Shown here piece by piece: positions 1 through 11,126 of a stretch of 64,000 bases of DNA. Under the pieces are notes generated by a model. The model was not told where the DNA came from and did no database searches. It worked only from the letters and a program-made list of their open reading frames with translations. Source of the DNA: Kingdonia uniflora. Its lineage: Eukaryota > Streptophyta > Magnoliopsida > Ranunculales > Circaeasteraceae. Position 1 is the first letter of the stretch. The number at the start of each line of letters is the position of its first letter. The position numbers and the translations under genes are program-made. Location: the NCBI GenBank assembly GCA_014058105.1, contig JACGCM010002659.1, positions 1,550,001 to 1,614,000 of the forward strand, read 5' to 3'.

Positions 1-1177
1 TTTAAAAAAATTTGAAGAAAAGTGAAATAATGGCACTTTGACAATTTATGATATATTTTTTGCGAATTTCCAAACATTTAAACTGATTTTACCTTGACAT
101 AAATATTATGGAAAAGCCTAAATTTTGAAATTGTACCAAGTATACACTAGATTATTTTGGACTATCTTAAACTAGATATACAATCTTTTTCTTACCGACT
201 AATTCAAGTTGGTTTGGCATATTTTGAAAACGTACACTTCACTAAAGCTTTACCAGTAATATATTTAATATATTTTTGCACAGTTTAAGTGAAATTTAAC
301 ATTTATGTTAAGAATAATTTGCAACAAGGGAGACAACTGCCTAAGAATAATTTCACTCCTACGAATAAAAAATTAAGCCAAATGTGCTAAAAAAACTTTC
401 ACGCTGCAAGGCTACTCACATGATTAAGAATTGAAAGATAAAAAATAATCACCAATCTCAAGTTTTTTGATGAACTATGTGAAAGGAGACAAAGAAAAAG
501 TTACTTGTGAGAAGCCTAGGTCATGATGGGGCACCACACCCTGACAACCTTAGCCAACTGGCGGGGATTGTCGACCAAGAACTCCTTGTTACAGATGCTT
601 CACTAAGAAACAATGTACTCAAAAGAAAAGGCTTGAAAATGAAAAGAAAAAAAAATTCTAGGAAAATGAATTGACTAAGGATCTTGTTGAACTGACCGTT
701 AAATTTATTTCAGCAAGAACTAGAATACAAAAAATTGAGTAAATTATTCTTGACAACGTATTAGGCGATAAAAATATTTTTACTGTACACTCAAATATAG
801 CTAAAACAAAATGTTTGAATCCCTTTCTAATCTCGAGGTAGTACCTTTAGTTTCAGATAAGCTTAAAATATTTTTTGGCATACTTGGGAGAATAACAAGT
901 TAAAGGATGTTTCCATTGGGTTTTTTTTTGTCCCAACTAAGTAAGGATAAGTTCAACAAAAATGAGTCATGTGTATTCTAGAATTGATTAAAATGTCATT
1001 ATTGACTTTTGTGGGTATAGTCGCTGCAAACCCTCACGAGACAACACTCGTCCACCAGGCTAAACTTGGGGGGTTAACGGCTTGTTGCATATGCTAAATG
1101 CAATCGCGCTCCCTACGAAAGTGGTTATTATTTTATTTTACTCGGGACGAGCAAAACACAAGTTTGGGGGTATTTAA
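1..1177 (+). mobile_element. Athila-like gypsy 3' noncoding region (arm A)
   Basis: This is non-coding sequence that matches, base by base with many gaps, the reverse complement of about 2500-3690. Shared landmarks include the run from about 480 to 620 (tcacttgtgagaa-type then ccttagccaactg) and the run from 1010 to 1095 (aaccctcacgaga, ctcgtccaccagg, ttgttgcata). It ends at 1160-1170 with aagtttgggggt, a sequence characteristic of the stretch just before the 3' LTR in Athila-type elements. I infer the tail of a plus-strand Athila-like element whose coding part lies left of the window. No coding potential is seen; the 81-codon frame at 1098-1343 crosses the LTR boundary and is not credible. 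Confidence 0.6.
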
Positions 1178-2498
1178 TGAACGCGTAATTATGACATTTT
1201 TAATATACCTGAGCATGTATTTTAGTCGCCCATTTTATTTAATTTTGGGTGCTTATGCGCGTTTGTTTTATTGTAGCTATTGGAGATGGATATTTGAAAC
1301 CATGCTTTTAAAGTCAAGTAAAAGTGTCTCCAGCAGTACATAGTTGATCAATTTAAAAAACTAGCATCTTAAAATATCTGCAAGCGCACGATATATCATT
1401 GAGTACAAGAGAAAGTGGGGTCACATCCCAAGAGACTTGTGGTGCAAATTATGTTTCAAGCTACTAATTTTATCCGATAAGAATGGTCTTTTTTTAAAAT
1501 AAAAAAATAAAAGAAATAAATTACAAGATAAATTTGAGTGGATACCAAGGCATTGATTCCACTCCAACCCATGTAGTCCATGAGAAAGTATCTTTAATTA
1601 AAGTACTAAGTAATTATTGTACCATGTATCCTTGGTCGGGTATACACGATACTCACAATAAATAAGAAATTAATGTTTGAGAATTATCGATAAACTACCA
1701 TACATAACAATGATCATGTTGAGTAAGGCGGATTACTTTTGTTTCTCCATGTTCTTAACAAATCTTGAAATGGTCAAACAAGATGGTTGATTAGTTTCTT
1801 TATTTTTCCAAATCCTAGCTATGGTCAAGCATATGATGAAGGAATGAAGGTTTCGAACTTGAGCCCGGAGAAAAAGAAATTAATAGTACTCAAATTAAAG
1901 TTACTTCTACAACTAGGCTGCATTGGGTTGGAGCTTCCTCTAGCCTTGGCTAAGAGGTTTAGTTACTCATCCAACCGATCATCGCCATATTTCAAGATTA
2001 TCACAATAAAAAAAATAACAAGAAAAGAACAGAAGAAGAATAATTTTATTGTTTTGTACCTTTGATTTTACACTCTCCAAGATGTTCTCGCATGAGTGGG
2101 ATTCCCCTCCTATTTATAGAGTATAGGATGGTTTACAAAATATCAACATAAATGAGATATCCCCATACAATGCTTTCCATTATAGAAAAAATATAAGAGC
2201 TTTAAAAATCCATAGTCTATGCCTTGGCCCATGCATTAAATTATATGACTTGATGATCTCCATCAATGCCTCTTCAATACTCCTCCATGAGCCATTGGTT
2301 GACAACTTCAAATGAGAATCATTGTTGGAGTGCATTACCCTTATTCATTAATGAAAACTGAAAAAATGTACAACTTGTTTATCATGTGTTTGATTTTTGT
2401 AAATACAAGAAAAATCACTATTAATATCACATTTATTTAATAAATGACTAGGTAAATATAAATTTAGGAGTTGTACATGTAAATATTACGTGTCTATC
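1178..2498. mobile_element. Colliding LTRs of two Athila-like elements
   Basis: The plus-strand element's LTR should start near 1178 (tgaacgcgtaatt) and the minus-strand element's LTR near 2499 (reading tgatagacacgtaa on the minus strand). The roughly 1.3 kb between them must hold LTR sequence of one or both, at least one truncated. The stretch around 1380-1440 (ctgcaagcgcacgat, then a variant of cacatcccaagagac) resembles the interior of such LTRs. I could not place the inner ends or a target duplication. The small frame at 1787-2065 shows no family resemblance. Confidence 0.45.
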
Positions 2499-3770
2499 AA
2501 ATGCCCTCGAACTAATATTTTGCAAGTCCTCGAGCAAAAGTAAATAAAATTCTATTTTTTCATGTCACGCGGTTGCATTTTGCGTATGCAACAAGTCGCT
2601 AAACCCTCAGGTTCCCCTGGTGGACGAGTGCTATCTCGTGAGGGTTTACAGTGATTATACCCACAAAAATCGCAAATGACACTTTGGCAATTCTTGATTA
2701 TAAATAACTTATTTTTTGTCAACTTATCCTTATTTTGTTATAACAAGAAAATATTATGACATAAAATTCCTTAAAACTCAATATTTCCCAAGTGTACCAT
2801 AAAATATCATTTTCAAAATCCAAAACTTGACATACTACCTCATGCTTAGAAAAAAAATCAAATATTTTCCTTAGTTATAGCTTAATGTAGTGAAGATAGT
2901 GATATAATACAATACATTATATAGAATAGTTGAGTCAGTGTTTGGTAGTCTAGTATTTATTGGAATAAATTTATCGGTTAGTTCATCAATTTGCCATCCT
3001 GGTATTTTTATTTTTATTTTTTTTACAAGCCCTTTTTATTTTCATACATGGCTTCTTAGTGAAGCCTCCATAACAAAGAGTTTCAATCGACAATCCCCAT
3101 AAGTTGGCTAAGGTTGCCAGGGTTTAGAACCCCTTCTTGAGCTAGACCCAGGATTCTCACAAGTAACACTTTTCTTACTCCCTTCACGTAGTTCATGGTC
3201 TTACTTGAGATTTGTGATAATTTTTCCTCTTTCAGTTCTTAATCGTGCGAGTATGTCTTATAGCGTAAAAGTGTTAGAGCAGGTATAGCTTTTCTTTTAT
3301 ACTTTCAAGAATGAACTTATTTTTAGGCAATTCTCTCCCTTTGAGTGAATTATTCTTAACATAAATACTAAATTTTCCATATTCTGGTCAAAAACTCCAT
3401 TGAAAGTATTGGTAGTATAACTATAGTGAAGTGCAAGTTTTGAAAATATACCAAGAACAATTTGAGTTTTTTGCTAATCACAAGGTAGTACATCAAGTTT
3501 AAGAACATGATAAATAAATACTCTAATGTACACTTGGTAAAATATCAAAGATTTTTTGGGTTTTCTAATCAGCATATTTTTTTGACTAAATAAAATTAGC
3601 CTAAGTGCTGGAAGTTTGCCACAAAATATATCATAAATTGCCAAATAGTCATTATTTTACTCATCATAAAAAAGTATATAAAATGCAGTTTTTCTGCCCC
3701 CAAACTTAAATAAAATATTGTTCTCAATGTTTTAGAAAAAAATTAAATACTTGGAATGGGAAAAAAACTG
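2499..3770 (-). mobile_element. Athila-like gypsy 3' noncoding region (arm B)
   Basis: This is the 3' untranslated part of the minus-strand Athila-like element. At its upstream edge (about 3690-3740, minus strand) it has an acattgagaacaat-type block followed by tttaagtttgggggc, the signature that follows pol in this lineage. It is the partner of arm A (1-1177) in reverse orientation, so the two form a large imperfect palindrome. I judge about 70% identity by eye, so these look like two family members rather than a recent duplication. Confidence 0.6.
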
Positions 3771-6150
3771 GAACTTCTCACCTAAATGTAACTTGGGTTG
3801 CCTCCCAGGAGGCGCTAAGTTTTACGATCCTCAGCCAGACGAATGTACCTCCAAACTTAAATATATAAATAAAGCATGTAAAGGTCACACATGATCAATT
3901 CTGATAATATGGGTCAACTAGAAATGTTGTCTCTTCATCGAAAGTATAAGATTCTAAATATGGTTTTAAACGTTGCCCGTTGACCTTGAAAGTATTACCA
4001 TCTTTAGGATCCTCAACCTTCACAACTCCATGTGGAAAAACAGTTTTAGCTATGAAAGGGCATTACCAACGAGAACGTAATTTCCTAGAAAATAAATGTA
4101 GCCGTGAATTGTAGAGTAACGTTTTTTGATTAGGCTCCAAAGTTTTGTGAACAATCGATTTATCCTGAAAAGCTTTAGTTCGTTCCTTGTAAAATTTTAA
4201 ATTTTCATAAGCCTCACGACGAAGTTTGTCAAGTTCAGAAAGTTGAAGTTTACGATGTGATCCGGCTTTATCCATTTCAAAGTTAAAGGCCTTTGTAGCC
4301 CAAAGAGCCTTGTGTTCCAATTCTACAGGTAAGTGGTAAGCCTTCCCAAAGATAAGTCTATAGGGTGATATACCAATCGGGGTTTTATAAGATATTCGAT
4401 ATACCCAAAGGGCATCTTCAAGACGATCAGACCAATCTTTACGATCGGTTCGAACAGTTTTTTCTAAAATTCTTTTGATCTCCCGATTAGATACTTCGAC
4501 TTGACCACTTGTTTATGGATGATAAGGTGTGGCAATTTTATGAGTGATGGAGTAATTTTTCAAAAAAAATTGAAAGACATGGTTGCAAAAATATTTACCA
4601 CTATCACTACAGGCTTATGGTCATTCATTTGACATGGCACCTCCTCAAGTTTGAGAACTTCCATCTTCACCACCTCTATCATGGTAGGATTCAACCGCCG
4701 TTGTATCTCGGGAGAATTTTTAGTACCTTCCTCGGGATTGATGCGATGTATACAAACGGTCGGGCTAATCCCCTTCCAGTCTGCTATAGACCACTCTAGG
4801 GCTGATTTGTGTCTTCCAAGGATGCCCAACATTCTAATTTCCTGGTCAACATTTAGATTAGAAGTTATGATCGCAGACAGAGTTTTAGAATCACCTATGA
4901 AAGCATACTTCAATTTTTTAGGTAATGGCTTGAGATCTAACTTGGGTGCTTTAACGATAGATGAAATAGGCAAAGTAGTGGACAGTTCCAGAGGTTTAAC
5001 ATGAGGTCTCCATTTGGATTTTTTAGAAAAAATGCTGAGTCAAGTAGAGTATTAAGCTCTTCAACAATCAGATCTTCATCAAAGACTTCACCAAAGTTCA
5101 CAAGACATGATTCTAAGGTGTCCTCAGAAAATGATTTAAGAAACGAGTTGTAAATTAGGGAGTCTACCATATTCAGCTCAGCCATGTGATCAGAATGAAG
5201 CACTTGAGTATTATTGTTAAAAACATTGAGCTTGATCTTCATGTCTCCCATTGATAGTTGTAAGACCCCATTAAAGCAATTAATAATAGCATGAGCAGTC
5301 GCAAGGAAAGGGCAGCTCAATATTATGGGGATCTCACAGCTAGGATTCGTGACAACTTCAGTGTCTAAAACAATAAAATCTAAAGGAAAAATGAGAGTAT
5401 CAACCTTGATAAGAATATCCTCAAAGATACTATGTGGGTATTGTATTGACCTGTCAGCTAATTAAAGTGTCATTCGGGTAGGTTCGAGTTCTCCAAGTCC
5501 TAATTCCTGATAGACCGAGTAAGGTAAGACATTCACACTAGCCCCCAAGTCAAATAACGCCCTATCCACTTTGTGATCTCCAATTTTACAAGGGATGGCT
5601 AGGATTTCAGGATCCCGAAGCTTAGGCGGGTTTAATCTCTTAGTCAAGAAGACTTTCTTGTGCACATTGATTTTCTTTTTCCTAGTGTACCCATCCTTAA
5701 GGAATTTGGCATATGCTGGGATAAGCATGATGGCATCGAGTACTGGAATAGTTATATGAACTTGCTTAAATATATATAATATCTCGTTAAATTGAATCCC
5801 TTTATTAACCGGAAGAAGACGTTGTGGATAAGGTACCTTTGGCTCAAATGTACCTTTGGTACAGAAATAGACCAGGTAGGCAACTCTTTAGATTTTTTAG
5901 AAGGTTCATGGTTACTTACTAAAACTGGTTCACTCGTATCGACCTCATCCTCAATAGTAACAGGTGCTGGCTGAACCCTAGGCATTTCAACTCGGTTATC
6001 AATTTGTCTACCACTTCGAAGAGTGGTAATGGCATTAAGCAATTTTGGGATTGAGCCAGAATAAAACCCTGGTGGTCCTTTTGGATTAGATACAGGTTGG
6101 CAAGGTAGCTTGCCTAGGGGTCTCCTATGCATAGTATTTGCCAATTATCA
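3771..6150 (-). pseudogene. Athila-like gypsy pol, internally deleted
   Basis: Read on the minus strand, the region 6144-5752 holds the linker after gag with NAITTLRSGR. Region 5728-5462 is an aspartic protease with ALFDLGASVNVLPYSVY and LGELEPTRMTL; the DLGAS form is usual for Athila. Region 5320-4620 continues through the PFLATAHAIINCFNGV segment into the start of the reverse transcriptase region (LKPLPKKLKYAFIGDSKTL, KGISPTVCIHRI, RRLNPTMIEVVK). At about 4600-4640 the frame jumps straight into the C-terminal half of integrase ([47 protein letters not shown]) and ends near 3771. The RT core, RNase H and the integrase N-terminal half are missing. Stops and frame changes are scattered through it, so it cannot be autonomous. 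Confidence 0.85.
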
Positions 6151-8460
6151 AATCTGAGTCTCTAGATTAGTGATAGATTAGGATGAAGAATTTTGATTCT
6201 GTAAAGTCTATTGTTAGAATTGCATTATTTGTTGCATGAAGAGAGCAAGGGTATCTTCTAAACATGGTTTGGGTAGAGCGGGTAGAAACTGCTTGGATAA
6301 CTGAATGGATTACTGAGATGCTTGAGGATAAGATTGAGAAATGCGATTCCTAGGTAGGGGTGGCAATAGGACGGGTTTGGGGCGGGTGGAGTAATACCAT
6401 CCCCATACCCTCCAAATTACCATACCCCCATACCCGCCTCATTACCATTTAACTTAAATGGGGAATACCCAAACCCGCCCCGTTTAAATTTGCCAATACC
6501 AAACCCGCCCCATCACCCATTTAACACCCGTTTATCCTAAGTGGGAATCCCCAAACTCGCCCCGCAAACCCGTCCCATTTATGAAATTTTACAAAAAAAA
6601 ATATAAATCATCTGTACAAAAAAAAAACTAAACTAAACTAAATCAGGTGCATAGTGGACACACACACACAATAAAAAATCATACAATGTAGCACATTGTA
6701 GTAAGAACAAGCATCATAGAATGTGTTCCACGGCAATGGTTATATTCGTATTTTATCAATCACTTGAAATAGATCAAATCATAATTAAGATTGAAAATGT
6801 TGAGACTAATCTTAGTAACTTGTAAACGTTGAGACTTAATTGGTGTTTCAAGCTTCTGGATTGTTGGAGACTTGGAGGAGTTACCTGAATTGATTAGTGA
6901 TCTCTCTAATTTACAAACGTTGTATACTTCCTAAAACAGATCACTGATGTAAACATTGTTCCAATCGATTGGTAATCTATCCAATCTTCGTAAACTTCCC
7001 AATGAATGATGTAGAGGTTGAATTATAAAATGATCACAGACTTAATTGTTGTTCAAATCTTCGAAACCTTGAATTTGGAGGATGAAGGTTGAAATGATTC
7101 AAATAGAAATGAAGGTTGAAATAAATTTGGTAATTGGTACAGGCTGATGTCTGATCACAGAGGTTAAAATGAATTTGTAGAGGTTGTGGAGGTTGAACTT
7201 GAAGGAAGTAAGAGAAGAGGAAAGAAGTGATTAAGTGAATTAGGTTACTCATATTCTCATACCTCATAAGGGTATTCAGGGCATATCATATATAATTGGG
7301 TTGGGTGACGGGGCCCCGTTTATTTAAGGCTAAAACCAGACCCGCCCCAATTAATAAATGGGTTTTTTTTTTTTACCAAACCCGCCCCATACCCGCTATA
7401 GTCATACCATACCCGCCTCATTAAGGGCAGGGATCTCGCTGGGCGGGTTAAATTGCCAGCCATATTCCTAGGCAAATTATGACCAGAGGTTTGTGGCTCT
7501 CCAAAACTTGAAATCGGTTGGTTGTTCTTCCACGAAAAATTAGGGTGGTTCTGCCAAGTTGGCTTGTATGGGTCAAAGGGCTTCTTGTAGGTATTATTCA
7601 AAGCATTCACTTTCTCTTGATTGTCATTCATTTAACATGGGACATATTTGAGTCACATGGGTTACTTCATAACAAACGGTGCAACCCTATTACTAAACCT
7701 GGTTCAAACTACCCTTAGATTGATTTATAGCCATAACCTCAATTTTTTGGGTAAGAGTATCTAATTGGGCTTTGATGGTCGTTCCCTCACAAACTTTGTA
7801 TAGGACAACTTTCTTGGTTGTACGAACATTTCTATGTGGACCAAAATCCCACTGCTGAGAGTTCTCAGCCAATGCCTCAAACTCTTCATAAGCTCTATCA
7901 GGTTCAAGGTCCTAGAATTTGCCACAATGCATGGATTCTAGCCTATAGCAATTCTCAAAATTTATTCCACGATAGAAGATCTGGGCTAGATGCTTCTTCT
8001 CAGAACCATGATGAAGACATTGTGAAAAAAGATCTTTATGTCTTTCTCATGCCTCGTAAAATGTTCCACTCTTATTTTGAACAAATTCAACAATTGCGTT
8101 TTTAAGAATAAGGGTTTTTCCCATAAAAAACCATTTGGTTTAGAACTTGGTCTCCATTTGATCCTATGAATTGATAGATGCTGGTGCCAATAAATTAAGT
8201 TAATGACTCACCTTGTCTTTTAGTGTGAATGGGAATAAAGGAAGGCGGATGGAATCCTCAGTAAAATATTAGTATTTGGAGAGCTCACAGATTTTCTAAA
8301 ACTCGTAGACGTTCTTATAAGGGCTCTCTGAATTAAGCCCATGAAATGTAGGTATCATTTGGATTATACTAGGCTTGATTTCATAATGGTTTGTCATGAC
8401 AGCTGGTAACACAATACACGAAGGCATATCACTCACCACTGGGGTTCAATTGTCCCTAAG
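6150..8460 (-). pseudogene. Athila-like gypsy gag, split by a hAT-type insertion
   Basis: Minus-strand translation across several frames gives the Athila gag pattern: DSIRLPLFPFTLKDK near 8240, EFVQN-like then a YEAWERFKDL-equivalent around 8050-8100, PDRAYEEFEALAENSQQWDF near 7850, and a C-terminal part with NHPNFSWKNNQ near 7540. The reading frame is interrupted by the element at 6355-7464. Removing that element and one target copy restores the frame GHNLPRNRISQSYPQASQ. Point stops occur throughout. Its 5' end at about 8440-8460 is fused to a gag of a different gypsy family. Confidence 0.75.
6355..7464. mobile_element. hAT-type non-autonomous DNA element
   Basis: This 1110-bp insert is flanked by the 8-bp direct repeat ttcctagg at 6347-6354 and 7465-7472. 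Its ends are imperfect inverted repeats, taggggtggcaat on the left and, on the reverse strand at the right, tatggctggcaat (11 of 13 match). The GGGGTGGCAA-type end and 8-bp target duplication are typical of hAT elements. Subterminal parts are rich in variants of cccgcccc and gggtttggggcgggt on both sides. It has no transposase; the 77-codon minus frame at 7034-7267 has no recognisable content. It sits inside a retrotransposon gag, so it is younger than that element. Confidence 0.85.
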
Positions 8461-8780
8461 AGATTTCCACCACGTGAGTGCATGACTTACAAATTTCTAC
8501 GTAGCAAAACATATTTGTTGAGCATTAAAGTATTTGTAAACAGAAAAATAAGTCTCTAACCTATCCAACCAATTATCCAATATCTCGGCATTGATCGAAC
8601 CGTCGAATACCGAAATTTCAATCTTAAAACCAATACAAAGATTTTGTAAAAGATTCGTGGACTTATAAATAACCGATCGCTCCTCGTCGGATTTGACAAC
8701 ACTAGAATCATCAAAAACTGGAACGTCCTCGTCACCATCCATCTCTATAACCCCTTTCTTCTTCGTCGGATTCGGCAATA
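8440..8780 (-). pseudogene. gypsy gag N-terminal fragment
   Basis: The minus-strand frame contains KIEISVFDGSINAEILDNW, LDRLETYFSVYKYFNAQ and, after a frame change, a SHALTWWKSL-like segment. This is the gag start of a gypsy family different from Athila and matching the family of 8900-10456, which lacks exactly this part and lies in the opposite orientation. I infer that both are pieces of one element or family separated by an inversion. There is no intact gag. Confidence 0.7.
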
Positions 8781-8788
8781 CTAGAATC

Positions 8789-8886
8789 GCACCTCTGTTC
8801 GAACAGAACTAGTTTCTGTTCGAATAAACAAAGATGTATTCAAATACACATAATTTGTATTTGAATAAAACTGATCAGGCTAAAAT
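8789..8886 (-). repeat. Inverted copy of the gypsy LTR segment at 10.6 kb
   Basis: The reverse complement of this stretch reads almost the same as about 10585-10690. Both have acattttagcct, then tttattc, acaaattatgtgtatt, acatctttgtttattcgaa, cagaaact, agttctgttcgaacagagg and cgattc. The two copies therefore face each other across 8.9-10.6 kb. I take this as LTR sequence left at the 5' side of the minus-strand gag fragment. Confidence 0.8.
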
Positions 8887-8899
8887 GTTATCGAAAACA

Positions 8900-10456
8900 G
8901 TTTTATCCGATTAGGTATGAGCAAGAGAGATGGTTTTTATGGCACAATTTATGCCAAAAGTTTGAGCAATCCATACAGGAGTACACTACGGCGTTCCATC
9001 ACCAAGCTTTGGTTTTGGACATTGATGTGGACGAGTATGAGATGTTCATGAAATATACGGGGGGTTTGACAAAGTCCATTAGGAGAGAGTTGAAACTCTT
9101 TACTGTGGCCAATATCGAGGATGCTACCATGAAGGCAATTGCCATTGAAGACAAGTACTTTAAAAGTGACAAAGAAGACGACAAGATCAAATCGGGGTAC
9201 AAGTCTAGTTAGAAAAACGAGCATAAGGGAGAGGCCAAAGAAGAGGGGTCTTCGTCCAAAGAATTTTATTGTAATCATTGTAAAGCGAGTGGGCATCTTT
9301 CCGATTATTGTTGGAAACCTCACCCGGCGCTTAGGTTGAAGGAGGAGAAGTAAAATTATGAGAAATATGTTTTAGCAACAGGGGTTGTGGACCGTCCGGA
9401 TGTCGATAAACCAAATCCTAAGCTTACACTTATGTTTCAGTAAACTTTGGCTGTCGAGGAAGAGAGTCGGGAAGAGCTTTTTCATGTCAGTATTCAGGTA
9501 AAGCAGAGTTTAGTCAAGGCCATTATGGATCCGGGTAGTCAAAAAAATTGGATTTCTGAGACATTGGTGAAGATGGGTTTGACGACCACAACTCATCCAA
9601 AGCTGTATGGTTTGGGGTGGTTTCAGAAAGATACGGAGGTGATGGTCACGAAGTAGTGTACATTCAAGTTTGCAATTTCTAAGAAGATTATTGACGAGGT
9701 GACGTGTGAGGTGGTTCATTTGGATGTGTGTTAGGTCATCTTGGGTAACCCTTATCTTTGGGACCTAGATGCGATTCATTACTGTAGAGCTCGCAAGTAT
9801 CGTCTTGTGAAGAAGGGAAAAGAGTTCCATATCAATGCTTGTAAGGAACATGTCACTACTTCAAATTTGGTAACGGTGACTCAGGTGAAGCGATTGGTTA
9901 ATGCGAGCGGCAAGTTTGTGTTATTGGTGCGACCGATTCAGGAGGATACGTCGGCTCGAGTATTGTCTCCAATGATAATGTTTTTTAAGCAACAAATCGA
10001 TATGGGGAAGTTACAAGAAGAGGTTGTGGTACATACTGATCACAAACCATTCCAGTTTTTTGCTACATGGTCTAAGCTACAGCAAGCTCGCCTGATGAAG
10101 GGTAGGTCATATCTCTAACAATTTCCCTTGATTATACAGTTTATGAAGGGAGTGGTCAACAATTTGGCTAATTGGTAATCTCGACCCCCATTACAAATTA
10201 TTTCTGCTATGTTGGTTTCTATGCAGATACAACCTTTTGTTAGGTCAAGATATGATGATCCTAAAGGGCGTAGTGTGTTTTGCCAAAAGTTGATTCCAGG
10301 CAAGACATGTGTTTATTTTGATTCATTTCGGGTTTGGAAGGAGGGTCAGCTACCTCGTCAGTCAAAGTAGTATAGCAGGGTAATGGGCAACGCCACATTC
10401 CCACCTTTCTAGTTCCAGCTTGAGCAGAAGCTCAAGGCTCCTAAAAAGGGGAGCCA
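8900..10456 (+). pseudogene. gypsy gag-protease-RNase H relic, RT and integrase deleted
   Basis: The plus strand starts mid-gag (QERWFLWHN, then LDIDVDEYEMFMKYTGGL) and runs through the stop at 9210 into a zinc knuckle CNHCKASGHLSDYC (about 9270-9311). A retropepsin follows with AIMDPGSQKNWISETLV (9516 onward) and the segment GNPYLWDLDAIHYCRARKYR (9741 onward). Near 10020 the frame jumps to the end of RNase H (VVHTDHKPFQFFATWSKLQQ), so RT, most of RNase H and the integrase are gone. The last part, QLEQKLKAPKKGSHDPGG, resembles the end of pol in this group. Several stops are present. Confidence 0.8.
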
Positions 10457-11126
10457 TGATCCAGGAGGATCTGAGTTTTTTTTACTTTTTAATAAGTCCC
10501 TTTTGTATTCGAATAGAGTTTATTCATATTTGAATACATTTTAGCCAGATCAGTTTTATTCTAATAGACTCATGTCCGTTCAAATACATTTTAGCCTAAT
10601 CAATTTTATTCGAATACAAATTATGTGTATTCGAATACATCTTTGTTTATTCGAACAGAAACTTGTTCTGTTCGAACAGAGGTACGATTCAGCTTTTCTC
10701 TATAGGTGTTTAAGGGCATACTTATCCTATTGGGACTAGGAACTTGTAACGCAAGTCCTATTGGACTAGGAACTTGTAACCTAGTTCTATTGGAACTAAG
10801 AACTTATAACCCTTATATAAATGAGCAAAGGCTAGGTATTATTTTCTAAGTAAGTTTTTATGTTAGATCTAGAAAGAGTTCTGCAAGAGGCCTAAGGTTT
10901 TTTTAGTGATTTTCCTGTAATTACTTCGCTTTTATTAAGTAATTATAGCTTTATTTTCCCAATCAATTGGTGTTCTTCAGACTTTTCAGCTAACTAGAGC
11001 TTCTTCATCGTATTGTGGATTAAAATTAAAGGCAAGTCCTTGAGAAAAAGGTACGATTGTAGTATTGTAAATGGAAAACATGGAAGAAAAGGGGCGATGC
11101 TAAGCACTCAGATTTTTCCCGTTACA
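10457..11126 (+). mobile_element. Probable LTR of the 8.9-10.5 kb gypsy relic
   Basis: This begins with tgatcc right after a purine-rich stretch (aaaaaggggagcca) and probably ends at ttaca near 11126. It contains a TATA-like ttatataaatg at 10813-10823, near-palindromes built on TTCGAA, and three tandem copies of an approximately 32-bp unit (10727-10812). The boundaries are inferred from TG..CA ends and position only. The upstream partner is represented only by the inverted fragment at 8789-8886. Confidence 0.55.
10727..10812 (+). repeat. Three tandem units of about 32 bp upstream of LTR TATA
   Basis: Units built on tcctattgggactaggaac are repeated three times with drift (actaggaacttgtaac, then actaggaacttgtaac, then actaagaacttataac) directly upstream of the TATA-like box at 10813. 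This is typical of U3 enhancer repeats. Confidence 0.7.

Noticed and set aside
1098..1343. 81-codon plus-strand frame
   Set aside because: It crosses the predicted LTR start at 1178 and has no domain resemblance.
1787..2065. 92-codon plus-strand frame
   Set aside because: It lies in LTR-like non-coding sequence; no family features.
4617..5004. Plus-strand frames of 60 and 117 codons
   Set aside because: They overlap the minus-strand Athila pol in other frames and are mirror artefacts.
7818..8105. 95-codon plus-strand frame
   Set aside because: The opposite strand is Athila gag, which explains the openness.
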